DNA of 32,606 nt from an uncultured Bacteroidales bacterium (GCA_903879715.1 CAIRMR010000150.1:1-32606); one strand, 5' to 3'; counted from the first letter of the stretch, positions 8,552-17,658 are shown. Numbers and translations: made by a program. Notes: generated from the sequence alone by a model not told the origin.

Positions 8552-9574
8552 TTATAGATCAATCATTATTTTCATGCTTTTATCACCTTGTTCGTCAATG
8601 AACTTATAAGCATCCAGGTATTTATTGAATGGAAAACTGCTTGTAAGAAGTGGTGAAGTAATTATTTTTCCTGAAGAAATCATTTCAACAGCCACCTCAT
8701 AATCTTCATGCCGATACATCATCGAACCGTAAACATTAAGTTCGTGCTCACCTAAATAGAACATATTAACTACCGGGTTCTGGGAATATACTCCCAGTAT
8801 TACCACATCACCTCCCTTTTCAACAAATTGCATAAGGTTATCCAAAGAGGACTGAACACCCGCTGCTTCAAATCCTACCTGAAAGCCATCATCGCCAAAG
8901 AAAGACCTGACACCTTCTTCAAAAGAGATGTTTTTTACATTCAGGGTTCCTCCGATACCACATTGCTGCGCAATATTTAACCGGTAATCACTTACATCTG
9001 TAATTAGTACTTTTGCAGCTCCCCTGGCTAATGCAAATTGCGCAACCAGGTTGCCAATTGTTCCGGCTCCTGCAACTACCACATTTTTCCCTTTCAGACC
9101 TGATGTACGATTGGTCGAATGCGCCCCGACAGCAGCAGGTTCAATCATTGCTCCCTGCTCAAAAGTCATGGTATCCGGGAATATAACTATCCTTTCTTCA
9201 GTCGTAACGAATAAATCCTGGGCTACACCTGGAGCCTGAAAACCCTGTACTTTTAAATTCTGGCAGGCGTTGTATTGTCCTCTTTTGCAGGGACCACATT
9301 CCCCGCATACAAGTTGTGGCCTGGCTGTAACTCTCATACCCGGCTTCACTCTGGATACTTTTGGTCCTACTGCCTCAACGATGGCTGAATATTCATGTCC
9401 CTGCACAACAGGATAAGGGGTTGCCGGATGTTTACCATGAAACACATGAATATCCGATCCGCAGACACCTATTCTTTTTATTCTCAATAAGACTTCATCA
9501 TCTTTTAATTGTCCGGGTTCCGGAATATCCCGAAGTTCGATTTTCCCCGGTGATATCATAATGGCTTGTCTCAT
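8552..9574 (-). CDS. Zinc-dependent MDR alcohol/polyol dehydrogenase (sorbitol or threonine dehydrogenase-like)
   Basis: A 340-residue medium-chain dehydrogenase/reductase. Catalytic zinc ligands are Cys38 (GVCGSD), His60 and Glu61 (GHE) with Glu145 nearby. The structural zinc loop uses Cys90, Cys93, Cys96 and Cys104. A Rossmann motif GAGTIG is at 169-174. The overall layout matches L-iditol/sorbitol 2-dehydrogenase and L-threonine 3-dehydrogenase relatives, which oxidise a secondary alcohol with NAD(P)+. Next to a fructokinase-like gene it could oxidise a sugar alcohol to a ketose; next to fucosidases it could instead oxidise a deoxy-sugar acid. It lies 63 bp after the symporter gene on the same strand. 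Confidence 0.87.
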   Translation of the reverse strand: MRQAIMISPGKIELRDIPEPGQLKDDEVLLRIKRIGVCGSDIHVFHGKHPATPYPVVQGHEYSAIVEAVGPKVSRVKPGMRVTARPQLVCGECGPCKRGQYNACQNLKVQGFQAPGVAQDLFVTTEERIVIFPDTMTFEQGAMIEPAAVGAHSTNRTSGLKGKNVVVAGAGTIGNLVAQFALARGAAKVLITDVSDYRLNIAQQCGIGGTLNVKNISFEEGVRSFFGDDGFQVGFEAAGVQSSLDNLMQFVEKGGDVVILGVYSQNPVVNMFYLGEHELNVYGSMMYRHEDYEVAVEMISSGKIITSPLLTSSFPFNKYLDAYKFIDEQGDKSMKIMIDL

Positions 9575-9637
9575 AATTTGTTTTAATTGAAATAAATTCT
9601 TTCTAGTACTAATTGGTTCTGTAAAATGAGTAATTAG

Positions 9638-11287
9638 TTACCCAACGATTGCATATAAAACAATCATAACTAACAGGAGCAATCCTGCCAGTAATCTTAC
9701 ATCTCCCAAACCTTTAAATTTGCCTTCAGTAATCACTGCAAGAGGGCTTTTCCATGTACATTCAGCAATTACGGCCGGATCTGGCTTTGGTGTAAGATAG
9801 CTTACAACATAATAAATAACACAGTTAATACAGAACAACCACCAGGCCTGCATCATAAAGGGTATCCCAAGGCCTTCAGTTATATACATTTTACCACTGA
9901 TCGGAACAAAGTCGAGGCAAAATGAAACAACTCCAAGTAGAAAACCAACACTAAGAGTTATAATTGAAGCTTCTTTTGTTCCTCTTTTACTAAAAACACC
10001 AAGTAAAAATACAGTCGTAATTGGGGGAGCCATTGCCGCAGCTATTTTATTTATAGCCTCGAAAATACTGGTGAATTTCCCTCCCTGAGTTGACCATAAC
10101 ATTGCAATAATCATAATTACTACTGCTGCTATGCGGCCAATAAGCACCTGTCCTTTATCTGTAGTTGAAGGTCGCAGCCGTTTTACAATATCAACTGATA
10201 CAAGGGTTGCTGAGCTATTAAGTGCAGCTGCAAGCACACTCATCAAAGCGGCCAGCAAAGCTGCAGCAACAATACCCTTTAAACCCACCGGCAATAATTC
10301 TTTTATAAGAACCGGAAAGGTCTGGTTTGCATCTGTTCCGATAATGTCTTTAAATAGTACATATCCGATAACACCAGGAAGAACAAGAATAAACACAGGA
10401 AGTATTTTCAATACACCAGCAAACAAAGAGCCTTTTTGAGCGTCATCAATTGAGCGGGCACTTAATACGCGCTGTACATGTGTTTGGTCAGTACACCAAT
10501 ACCAGATACCCATTACCGGATAACCTAACAGTACTGCATACCAGGTTAATCCTGTACTTGCTGCGGTCTGGCTAAGTGCTTTCAAAGAGCCTGAAGTATG
10601 CAACATACTTAATTGTCCGGGTTTCACTGCGGCCTTAAATGCAGCGAAAGTGGTTATTCCATGCTCCGGTAAGGCAAGTATGCCAAAAACGGTGACTAAT
10701 ATAGCACCAGCAATTAGAATTATTGTTTGTATTGACTCAGTCACCATAACTGCCTTTAGCCCGCCAACGACAGTATAAATTGTTGTTACAATAGAAATGA
10801 ATATGATGGAATGTATAACACTGATTCCGAAAAAAGATTCAAACACTACTGCTCCGGCATAAAGGCTCATTCCCATGTGGATAAACAAAGCGGCAAGTAT
10901 TCCCATAAATGCAAGAAAAGTACGTGATGCTGGTCCATATCGTTTTTCTAGGAATTCGGGTAGGGTTGCAATTTTTGTTTTAATATAAAACGGTGCAAAA
11001 ATCAACCCCAACAGAATAAGGGTGAAGACAGCCATCCATTCAAAATTACCCCAAACCAAACCATCGTTGTATCCGGATGCAGCTAAACCAACCATATGGA
11101 TAGTGGAAATGTTGGATGCAAAAAGTGCTGCACCCACTATAATCCATTTTAAACCCCGTCCGGCTAAGAAGTAATTTTCACTGGTCATTTTACTCTTCCG
11201 CACAGACCACAAACCGATAAAGAGTATACCAATAATGTATACAATTATAATAATCAGATCAATTGTGTCTATCTTTAAATTACTCAT
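9638..11287 (-). CDS. Sodium:solute symporter (SSS family), sugar transporter
   Basis: A 549-residue integral inner-membrane protein with about 14 hydrophobic segments, beginning at LIIIIVYIIGILFIGLW (12-28). SSS-family landmarks are the first-loop segment ENYFLAGRGLKWIIVGAALFASNIST, the TLPEFLEKRYG motif and the VYTVVGGLKAVMVTESIQ-type block after helix 5. Proteins of this SGLT-like branch couple sugar, inositol or similar uptake to sodium. The locus suggests L-fucose or another product of the fucosidases as cargo, but residues that set specificity are not diagnostic. The gene follows the RbsD-like pyranase by 72 bp and leads the catabolic genes. No SusC/SusD pair is present within the window. 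Confidence 0.93.
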   Translation of the reverse strand: MSNLKIDTIDLIIIIVYIIGILFIGLWSVRKSKMTSENYFLAGRGLKWIIVGAALFASNISTIHMVGLAASGYNDGLVWGNFEWMAVFTLILLGLIFAPFYIKTKIATLPEFLEKRYGPASRTFLAFMGILAALFIHMGMSLYAGAVVFESFFGISVIHSIIFISIVTTIYTVVGGLKAVMVTESIQTIILIAGAILVTVFGILALPEHGITTFAAFKAAVKPGQLSMLHTSGSLKALSQTAASTGLTWYAVLLGYPVMGIWYWCTDQTHVQRVLSARSIDDAQKGSLFAGVLKILPVFILVLPGVIGYVLFKDIIGTDANQTFPVLIKELLPVGLKGIVAAALLAALMSVLAAALNSSATLVSVDIVKRLRPSTTDKGQVLIGRIAAVVIMIIAMLWSTQGGKFTSIFEAINKIAAAMAPPITTVFLLGVFSKRGTKEASIITLSVGFLLGVVSFCLDFVPISGKMYITEGLGIPFMMQAWWLFCINCVIYYVVSYLTPKPDPAVIAECTWKSPLAVITEGKFKGLGDVRLLAGLLLLVMIVLYAIVG

Positions 11288-11359
11288 AAGATTAAAAAGA
11301 TTACGGCATTAATTTATTGTTGAAATGTCTTTTTCTGGTATTTCAATTATTTTCGGTTA

Positions 11360-11782
11360 TTAGCTTTCATTTTCGCAAAACCACCGTTTTCCAGCTCCCG
11401 AAACCAATATCACATTACCATATGCTGTAAAATCGCCTGAACGAATTATTGTTTTTACTGATTTGCTCATTTCCTTTAATGCTGTGTGGTCAATAATTTC
11501 AATCGGAACACCGTCTCCAAAAGAACTGGCAATATTTGCGAAAAGAGACGGACTTGTTTCCTTTGTTTGAATTGCCATAAACATCTTTTCCACTGAAAAA
11601 AAACGGCTTAATTCTGCCAGCACCTCTAAAACCATAGGTTTATTCTCTGCAATGGAAACATCAATTACTTCAACACCTTTAGGAATAGCAAATCCGGCAT
11701 CTACTATCATTAATAAATCTGAGTGCCCCTGTTTCGAAATAGCCGAGGCTATTTCCCGGTTAATTATCCCAACTTCTTTCAT
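11360..11782 (-). CDS. RbsD/FucU family sugar pyranase/mutarotase
   Basis: The protein from ATG 11782 has 140 residues, the normal length of RbsD (139), and aligns throughout: KEVGIINREIASAISKQGH with His20, VDAG with Asp28, and IRSGDFTAYGNVIL with Tyr121 and Asn123, equivalent to the catalytic residues of D-ribose pyranase. A 24-residue upstream extension from 11854 overlaps the promoter candidate and has no family support, so it was not used. RbsD converts beta-pyranose and beta-furanose forms of ribose, while the related FucU interconverts L-fucose anomers. In this locus fucose is the plausible substrate. It is the first gene of the run pyranase, symporter, dehydrogenase, kinase, alcohol dehydrogenase, fucosidases. 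Confidence 0.88.
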   Translation of the reverse strand: MKEVGIINREIASAISKQGHSDLLMIVDAGFAIPKGVEVIDVSIAENKPMVLEVLAELSRFFSVEKMFMAIQTKETSPSLFANIASSFGDGVPIEIIDHTALKEMSKSVKTIIRSGDFTAYGNVILVSGAGKRWFCENES

Positions 11783-12170
11783 CGTATCACATATTAATAT
11801 AAGTTCAGTAAGTAATTTAGCTGAGCAAATATACATACATTTTCTAATATTCAATGTACTTTTAAATATATTATTACAAAGTATTACATAAAACCATATT
11901 TACACTATAAAATCACAAATATAATAACTCATTAAACTGTCTAAAATATAGGCATACGAGCCTAATTCCTCATCATACAGGATGTCTCAAAAAAATAAAA
12001 TGCTAAGAAAAAATATTTTGCTGTTGGCTAAATCTATGTGATATAACTATTAAGCCAATCATGCTTACACATAATGAATAGGCTAAATATGAGATTCATT
12101 ACATCAATAAAAGAATATCTAAAATCCCGAATATGTCGCAGAATTTAAGGATTAAACAATTAATTTGATT
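11783..12170. other. Intergenic region between ROK gene and pyranase operon
   Basis: No convincing coding frame is present on either strand. The segment nearest the pyranase gene carries two copies of TATATTTG on the minus strand (11826-11833 and 11916-11923), the -7 type of Bacteroidota promoters. The remainder is AT-rich with no strong hairpin noted. Confidence 0.5.
11826..11854 (-). promoter_or_regulatory. Candidate Bacteroidota-type promoter of the sugar operon
   Basis: On the minus strand TTG (11854-11852) is followed after 18 bases by TATATTTG (11833-11826), close to the -33 TTTG / -7 TAnnTTTG consensus. The -7 box ends 43 bp before the pyranase start at 11782, a normal leader length. 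Confidence 0.5.
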
Positions 12171-13397
12171 TTATTGCAATGATTCAAATCGGAGAATTTT
12201 ATCAACTACCAAAGAAAAAGCTCCTGTAAGAGTAGCATAATCGCCAAATGTAACTGGCTGAATATCTAGATTTTTCTTCCTGGAAATCAAATAACCCTCG
12301 GTAGCTTTTTTAAGAGAATTAATAAACATTTCACCATTAGACGATACTCCTCCACCCATAAATATCACTTCCGGATCTAAAAGATTAACAAGACTGGCTA
12401 TTCCAATTCCAAGATAATTTGTAGCAACCTCTATGACTTTATTAGCATTATCATCACCTGCCCGGGCAGCCTCGAAAACCAACTTTGCATCAATTAAATT
12501 GGGATCATTCTTGCAGAGTTCACTTATCATCAACGACTCCCTTTTCCCAAAAAGCTCTTTCCCGAGTGCTGCAATACGCCTACCTGATGCCAGAGCTTCG
12601 AGGCAACCATAATTGCCGCACTGACATTGTATATTGCTCTTTTGATCAACAATAATATGCCCAAATTCACCTGCTTTCCCTTGAGATCCAAATACTGTTT
12701 CCCCCTCGATCACTATCCCGGCTGCAATTCCATATCCAATATTTATAACTGTAAAATTCCTGTAATTCTTCCCAATGCCAAAGGCCCTCTCTCCAAGTGC
12801 CATAAGCCTGGTTGAATTATCAAATATGAATGGAAGACTTATTCTTTTGTTAAGACTATCATTTATATTAACGGATTCCCAGCCGAAGTCAGGTGAAAAC
12901 TCTATCACTCCTTTCTTCCCCTCTACCAATCCGGCAATCCCAATCCCAATCCCTAATACTTTATTAATAATAAGGCCTCTTCTTTTCAATAACCGATCCA
13001 CAACAGTAGCTAGATTGTCCATAACTGCTTCATAGCCTTTCTCCAACTCAGTAGAAATTTGGATTTCCATCTGAATGTCGTTATTCAAATCTGTCAACAT
13101 TCCCCTGATTAAAGTAGCTCCAAGGTCAATTGCAATAACATAACTTTCAGTTCCATCAAATGCTACCATCACAGGGGGCCTCCCTCCATTCGAGTCACCA
13201 ATACCTAGATATTTTACGAATCCATCCTCATTGATAAGCTGTTCAACAATTCTGGTTACTGTAGGGGGTGTCAAACCTGTAAGTTTGACAATATCAGCTC
13301 TTGAAATGTTTTTTTTGTTATGAATAAGTCTCAGAACCTGTACTTTATTCATTTTATTCATAACTGTCGAATCGACTTTATTGTAACCTGAAGGCAT
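12171..13397 (-). CDS. ROK-family transcriptional regulator
   Basis: A 408-residue protein with an N-terminal winged helix-turn-helix (about 15-68; ISRADIVKLTGLTPPTVTRIVEQL) fused to a ROK sugar-kinase-like domain. The nucleotide-loop motif is IDLGAT (90-95). The ROK zinc site is GEFGH (His247) with CQCGNYGCLEAL (Cys258, Cys260, Cys265). Where ROK kinases have the catalytic aspartate in ENDAN, this protein reads DNSTR (193-197) with Ser195, so it is probably a sugar-responsive repressor and not an active kinase, like NagC/Mlc/XylR. It is upstream of, and co-oriented with, the pyranase-symporter-fucosidase run and is its most likely regulator. The gap of 388 bp indicates that the target operon has its own promoter. 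Confidence 0.92.
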   Translation of the reverse strand: MPSGYNKVDSTVMNKMNKVQVLRLIHNKKNISRADIVKLTGLTPPTVTRIVEQLINEDGFVKYLGIGDSNGGRPPVMVAFDGTESYVIAIDLGATLIRGMLTDLNNDIQMEIQISTELEKGYEAVMDNLATVVDRLLKRRGLIINKVLGIGIGIAGLVEGKKGVIEFSPDFGWESVNINDSLNKRISLPFIFDNSTRLMALGERAFGIGKNYRNFTVINIGYGIAAGIVIEGETVFGSQGKAGEFGHIIVDQKSNIQCQCGNYGCLEALASGRRIAALGKELFGKRESLMISELCKNDPNLIDAKLVFEAARAGDDNANKVIEVATNYLGIGIASLVNLLDPEVIFMGGGVSSNGEMFINSLKKATEGYLISRKKNLDIQPVTFGDYATLTGAFSLVVDKILRFESLQ

Positions 13398-13412
13398 AGC
13401 GAAAATATTTTC

Positions 13413-13426
13413 CCTTATTAATAAGG
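13413..13426. promoter_or_regulatory. Perfect 14-bp palindrome upstream of the ROK gene
   Basis: CCTTATTAATAAGG is a perfect palindrome 16 bp upstream of the ROK start codon. Its position and AT-rich twofold symmetry suit an autoregulatory ROK operator. No identical copy was seen before the pyranase gene, so the link is tentative. Confidence 0.35.
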
Positions 13427-13760
13427 TATTATTAATATAATATGGGGTTTATTGGGTACAAATATATGTAATTTTCAAATAACTCAATATTAGATATATA
13501 ACTTAATTTCATTTTATACAAATTAAAACACCAATTCAGAAACAATCCAAATTACAACAGACTTTATAATATTATATTATTATCAGCAACATTTCCCTAA
13601 ATTATCTTTCAGGATATAAACGTAATATCCAGTGATTGTATGAAGAAATTAGTTATTCTGATAATCGTTACTTTGGAAATGTAAGCGGATCAATCAAGTT
13701 TTGCCTGAGTAGATATTTTTTGTCTTAAGATACAGATGAAAAAATAATCATTAATTAAAA
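13427..13760. other. Intergenic stretch upstream of the aldolase remnant
   Basis: AT-rich sequence between the divergent ROK gene and the aldolase remnant. No open frame of use, RNA gene or strong repeat was recognised. It presumably contains the ROK promoter. Confidence 0.4.
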
Positions 13761-14468
13761 AACCCTGTTCCCCATCTTATTTTCGAACGAGTGCCAGTAA
13801 AGAAAAACTCTTCAGCCGATAATATCCTGACAGATTTTTTATGTGTTTGAAAAATAATGTTGGCATTCAGACAGAAGTTTGGGTAACCCCATCGTGCCAG
13901 CGATCATGGATTAATGCTCAGTTCGTATGGAACCGTATCAACCCGCTGGAGGGATAACGACTTCCTGATAACCCCTACCAACGTGCCGCGATGGGATTTG
14001 CACCTAAATGATATAGTTCAGATCAAAGACGGGAAAAGAGAGCCTGGTAAAGTACCAAGCCGTTCTTCGTGGTTGCACCAGGAGATTTATAAGCGGAATC
14101 CGGGTATAAATCCTGTAATACTTACCCAGTCGCCATATTTAATGGCATTTGGTGTATCAAACAGCGTTATTGACGTGAGGACAATCCCCGAAAGCTGGAT
14201 CTTTTTACAGGATGTTGCCACATTGCCTTTTGGCGCTCATTTCCGGAAAACTACACATATCCCCGAACTATTAACACTGCAGAATCCTGCGATCATTGTA
14301 AGTAATGATTCGGTTATTCTTACCGGGGATAAACTTCTGCAAACTTTCGACCGGCTGGAAGTAGCCGAATTCAGCGCAAAATCGATAGTATTAAGTGCTC
14401 ATTTTGGCAAAATGGTACCCATTAATGATGCCCAGGTTGAAGAACTTCGAAAAGCGTTTTTAAAGTAA
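13761..14468 (+). pseudogene. Class II aldolase/adducin family remnant, 5' end degraded
   Basis: The intact portion is an open frame at 13914-14468 (184 codons). It resembles class II aldolases (L-fuculose/L-rhamnulose phosphate aldolase family): DNDFLITPTNVPRWDL, LNDIVQIKDGK and YKRNPGINPVILTQSPYLMAFG. Metal-binding HTH becomes LTQ (70-72), and the usual S-S-E-W is SRSSW (49-53), so the catalytic glutamate and both histidines are missing. Upstream, family-like peptide pieces lie in three frames and are broken by stops: VPVKKNSSADNILTDF (stop at 13848), CLKNNVGIQTEVW (from 13844) and SLGNPIVPAIMD (13876-13911). This reads as a decayed gene. Alternatively the ORF could be the naturally metal-free second half of a two-domain aldolase that lost its first half. 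It is near the fucose genes but on the opposite strand. Confidence 0.6.
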
Positions 14469-14702
14469 AAAGATTAGAATTTTCAATGCTACTAAGCTTT
14501 GCTTAATTTAAAAACTAAAATCTGTTGATATGAATAAGTATAAATTGCAGATTTACTGAAGTTTGAATAATCTTATCAAACCAACCCAATAAGATGAATT
14601 TGTAAGAATATTCCTTATTTATATTTATGAGAGATCTGGGCGTCATACAAAGTAGCATCATTAACTGATTTAAACTGTAATTCATCATGAAAGACAAATA
14701 TC

Positions 14703-15353
14703 ATGAAATTTAAAGGAGTTATATTTGATTTGGATGGCACACTGGTTAATTCACTTGAAGATATAGCAGATTCTATGAATACTATTCTTCAAAATCACAA
14801 TTTCCCAATTCATTCCCTTCAGTCTTACAAACATTTCATTGGCAATGGGATCCGGAATCTCGTTTATAAAACAGTACCCGACGAAAATAGAAATGAAACA
14901 ACAATTAATGAATGTTATGATTTGATGATTGAAGAGTATCGTACTAATGCTATTAATAAAACTAAACCATATGATGGAATTACCGGATTACTTGACGAAT
15001 TAGTTTCCCGTAATATTAAACTGGCGGTATTTTCGAATAAAGCGGATGAATTTACTAAAAATATTGTTCACACTTTGCTGCCTGAATGGAAATTTGAAGC
15101 AATAGTTGGATTCAGCGTGGATGCACATAAAAAACCAAATCCCTTTGTTGCGCTGCAAATAAGTCAAAAATTTGGAGTTAGTCCCGAAGAGATAATATAT
15201 GTTGGCGATTCCGGTGTTGATATGCAAACTGCGAATAATGCGGGAATGTATGCAGTAGGCGCATTATGGGGTTTCCGGACAAAGGAAGAATTAACATCAA
15301 ATGGGGCAATGTATCTGATAAACAAACCTTGGGATCTGCTTAAAATCTTATAA
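14703..15353 (+). CDS. HAD-superfamily phosphatase, phosphoglycolate phosphatase-like
   Basis: A 216-residue HAD hydrolase with all four motifs: motif I FDLDGTL (Asp9 nucleophile, Asp11 acid/base), motif II FSNK (Ser111), motif III Lys in DAHKKPNP (143-144) and motif IV GDSGVD (Asp169, Asp173). An alpha-helical cap lies between motifs I and II (C1 cap). The pattern VGDSGVDMQTANNAGM and the final WGFR segment are typical of phosphoglycolate phosphatase (Gph) and related beta-phosphoglucomutase-like enzymes, which clear 2-phosphoglycolate or sugar phosphates. The exact substrate is uncertain. It stands alone on the plus strand and may be the last core-genome gene before the accessory island. 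Confidence 0.87.
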   Translation: MKFKGVIFDLDGTLVNSLEDIADSMNTILQNHNFPIHSLQSYKHFIGNGIRNLVYKTVPDENRNETTINECYDLMIEEYRTNAINKTKPYDGITGLLDELVSRNIKLAVFSNKADEFTKNIVHTLLPEWKFEAIVGFSVDAHKKPNPFVALQISQKFGVSPEEIIYVGDSGVDMQTANNAGMYAVGALWGFRTKEELTSNGAMYLINKPWDLLKIL

Positions 15354-15898
15354 TTGCTTATAGATTAATGATTTAATTTGCGAAACATTCAAAATTTGAG
15401 CTTAGTAGAAATAATGCATAAATCCGACAACAAAAAAATAGCTAGTGAAGTAAATTAATAATTTTGTCATCCACACAAGCACTTACGTTAAAATACCAGG
15501 CTCAATGAGGAAAACGATACTTTTTATTCTCTTAACTGTAAACTCCAAATGAGTCTCAAACATTAATGATATTTAAGATTATCCTGAATGCTATACATTA
15601 AATGAAATTATTTTTGTACCAGAAACAATTACCTAAAATGATTTTAAATTCATATTGAAAGTAATTATTTTCTATTTTTATAACGCACTGTATTTCAGGA
15701 TTATAGCAGCTCTTGGGTTTTGATATAAAAGAGTTCTTTATCAATTTTTGATCCAAAAAGTTGTAACATGTTGAATATCAGAACAAAGATCCATTCACAT
15801 CAGGAATGGAACATCAATTCATTATTATCCTGGAATTTTATGTGAAATGATTTTTAATAGATTTTGGGCATTAATTCCGAATCATGAATATGAAAACT
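15354..15898. other. Intergenic stretch, possible left edge of the island
   Basis: About 545 AT-rich bases with no convincing gene, tRNA or strong hairpin. It separates the HAD phosphatase gene from the recombinase-associated genes, so an attachment site could lie here, but no direct repeat partner was identified. Confidence 0.4.
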
Positions 15899-16210
15899 TC
15901 ATTTTACTTCATTCAATAAAAAATCCCTCAATTCTTCTTCATCCTTAAAAATTGATCCATCTGAATCGGTAATGGATTTCTTGTCCCCTCGTGAAAGGGT
16001 AAATTTATTGATCCAAAATGTTGCTTGTATTTCTTTTAACAAGCCCTCTCCCCTTTCCCGCATAATTGACAACACCGAAAATGTGCAAGAATGACATTGT
16101 AACCGGCATACAGGACATTCCCAAAAATCCATATTATTTACAACCAACGGAATTTCATAATCCTCCAACAAGCATTGTGGACAATATCCGTCACTATATT
16201 TATTAAACAT
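15899..16210 (-). CDS. Small zinc-ribbon-like hypothetical protein
   Basis: A 103-residue protein with paired cysteines: CPQC (10-13) and CPVC (32-35), followed by CHSC (39-42), spaced like a zinc ribbon. The C-terminal half is charged and ends in DEEELRDFLLNEVK. It lies 53 bp downstream of the tyrosine recombinase on the same strand, so the two are probably co-transcribed. It could act as a recombination directionality or DNA-binding accessory factor, but that is only positional inference. No family name is recognised. Confidence 0.6.
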   Translation of the reverse strand: MFNKYSDGYCPQCLLEDYEIPLVVNNMDFWECPVCRLQCHSCTFSVLSIMRERGEGLLKEIQATFWINKFTLSRGDKKSITDSDGSIFKDEEELRDFLLNEVK

Positions 16211-16263
16211 ATCGATTGGAATAATTATTAAAAGTAAATCTATTTTGGTTCGGAAGTACTCTT

Positions 16264-17406
16264 CTATTCTTCCAGCAAATCCCTGTACCCATTTGTCGGG
16301 GTATATTTATCCATATACCTGGTTAAAGTTTCAATCCTGGTATGACCTGTGATCCCCATGATCACATTCAAAGGAATGCCTTTTGTAATTGAACGGGTGA
16401 TAAACGTTCTTCGGGCAGTGTGACTCTCCAGGCACTCCCATTTTTTCTTCCTGGTTTCCAGTTTCTGATTTCCCCGTTGTTCAACCAATACAACTTCAGC
16501 ATCGAAAAGGCCAGATTCCTGACCCATCTTTTTCAATAACCGATTGTAGGATTGAGTGGTAAATAATTGAAGTTTATAATTGTAACGCTCCAGAATCTCC
16601 CGGGATAACTTTGTCAGCGGAATGATTTGTTGAATATCCGTTTTTTCAGACTGCTTCACGATCTGGTCATTCATGATATGATGCTCCCGGAGTGATAGAA
16701 TATCGGAATACCGAAGAGATGTCATGCATCCAAACAAAAACAAATCTTTCACCCTTTGATATTTACCCGGCTCCCAATCTTTCAGCTTTTGAAACTCATC
16801 ATCGGTCAGGGTAACTATGGTGGGATCATACGTTTTGATCTTTATCCTGGAGTAGTCAAAATTCAATTTCAGGTATTTCCGGCTTTCACAGAAGTTCAGG
16901 AAGATTTTGAAACTTTTCAATCGTTTCTTGATCGTATTGTTATTCAGTCCTTTCTTTATAAGATGTAGTTTAAACTTGTTTACCATATCCTCGGTTACTT
17001 CAATCAATTGGAAATGCTTTTTTGAGGCTTTCTCAAATGCGGTTAATGAGCTTTGCAGGTTCTTATATTCTATTAAGGATTGTTGCTTTATATTTCCATG
17101 CTTCACCTCATTTTGTTTAAAAGTCATGAACTCCTTTATATAATCCTGTAGAGTGGAATTGTTGGGAAGCATTTCATTCCGCATTTTCATCTTGATAAAA
17201 TCCCGTGGTGGATTATTCCCGTTTTCCAACCTGTAATGGTAAACTATATCCCTTTGTTTCTTAACCAGGCTTTGAATGATTTTCTGGTTTTCAGGTTGAT
17301 TCTGTAATTTGGGATCAATACCGGTTGGATAACGAAAAACCAAGCCTTTGTTGGAATAATAAATGAATACCTTTCCTTTCAATGCGATAACTTCTTTATC
17401 TCTCAT
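16264..17406 (-). CDS. Tyrosine site-specific recombinase (integrase)
   Basis: A tyrosine recombinase of about 380 residues from ATG 17406. It has an N-terminal arm-binding segment (KGKVFIYYSNKGLVFRYPTGID), a SAM-like core-binding domain (about 85-185) and a catalytic domain. The active-site set is complete: Arg232 (MTSLRYSDIL), Lys255 (QSEKTD), His329 and Arg332 (SHTARRTF), His355 (GHTRIETL) and Tyr364 (RYMDKY). The longer frame from 17502 adds 32 hydrophobic residues before MRDKEVIALKG without family support. This domain layout is typical of integrases of Bacteroidota conjugative or mobilisable elements and genomic islands. It faces the presumed left edge of the island and probably integrated the defence cargo to its right. 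Confidence 0.92.
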   Translation of the reverse strand: MRDKEVIALKGKVFIYYSNKGLVFRYPTGIDPKLQNQPENQKIIQSLVKKQRDIVYHYRLENGNNPPRDFIKMKMRNEMLPNNSTLQDYIKEFMTFKQNEVKHGNIKQQSLIEYKNLQSSLTAFEKASKKHFQLIEVTEDMVNKFKLHLIKKGLNNNTIKKRLKSFKIFLNFCESRKYLKLNFDYSRIKIKTYDPTIVTLTDDEFQKLKDWEPGKYQRVKDLFLFGCMTSLRYSDILSLREHHIMNDQIVKQSEKTDIQQIIPLTKLSREILERYNYKLQLFTTQSYNRLLKKMGQESGLFDAEVVLVEQRGNQKLETRKKKWECLESHTARRTFITRSITKGIPLNVIMGITGHTRIETLTRYMDKYTPTNGYRDLLEE

Positions 17407-17582
17407 TATCAGCGTGTTAATATAATACCACGAAAGTAAGAATGCGCTTTGAGCAAAAAAAGCCGGATCAATAAAAAGATCAAATAATGTAAATATTCTC
17501 AAATCGACAGAAAGGAGTTAAGAATTCTTTGAAAGTTAACGTGTTGTTAATCATATAAATAAGAACTTATATTGTTAGAAAA

Positions 17583-17590
17583 TATATTTG
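17583..17590 (+). promoter_or_regulatory. Candidate -7 box upstream of the PLP enzyme
   Basis: TATATTTG matches the Bacteroidota TAnnTTTG -7 consensus, 68 bp before the start at 17659. No clear -33 TTTG is found at 19-21 bp upstream, so support is weak. Confidence 0.25.
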
Positions 17591-17658
17591 TTGTTTCTGA
17601 TATCAATTCATATTCAAAATTTGCTAATTTTACCTACTCTTTTTATATTCTATTATTA

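Noticed and set aside
11783-11854. Pyranase extension to ATG at 11854
   Set aside because: The 24 extra residues have no counterpart in RbsD and would run through the likely promoter.
11878-12170. CRISPR array or RNA gene in AT-rich gaps
   Set aside because: No regularly spaced repeats, clover-leaf elements or rRNA segments were seen in this gap or in 13427-13760 and 15354-15898.
12171-13397. Sugar kinase (ROK glucokinase) call
   Set aside because: An N-terminal winged helix-turn-helix is present and Ser195 replaces the catalytic aspartate, which favours a regulator.
14493-14505. Short TAAGC/GCTTA hairpin after the aldolase remnant
   Set aside because: A 5-bp AT-rich stem with weak T-run is too common in this sequence to call a terminator.
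17407-17502. Recombinase extension to the upstream ATG at 17502
   Set aside because: The 32-residue extension is hydrophobic and not part of the recombinase arm-binding domain; MRDKEVIALKG is a better start.
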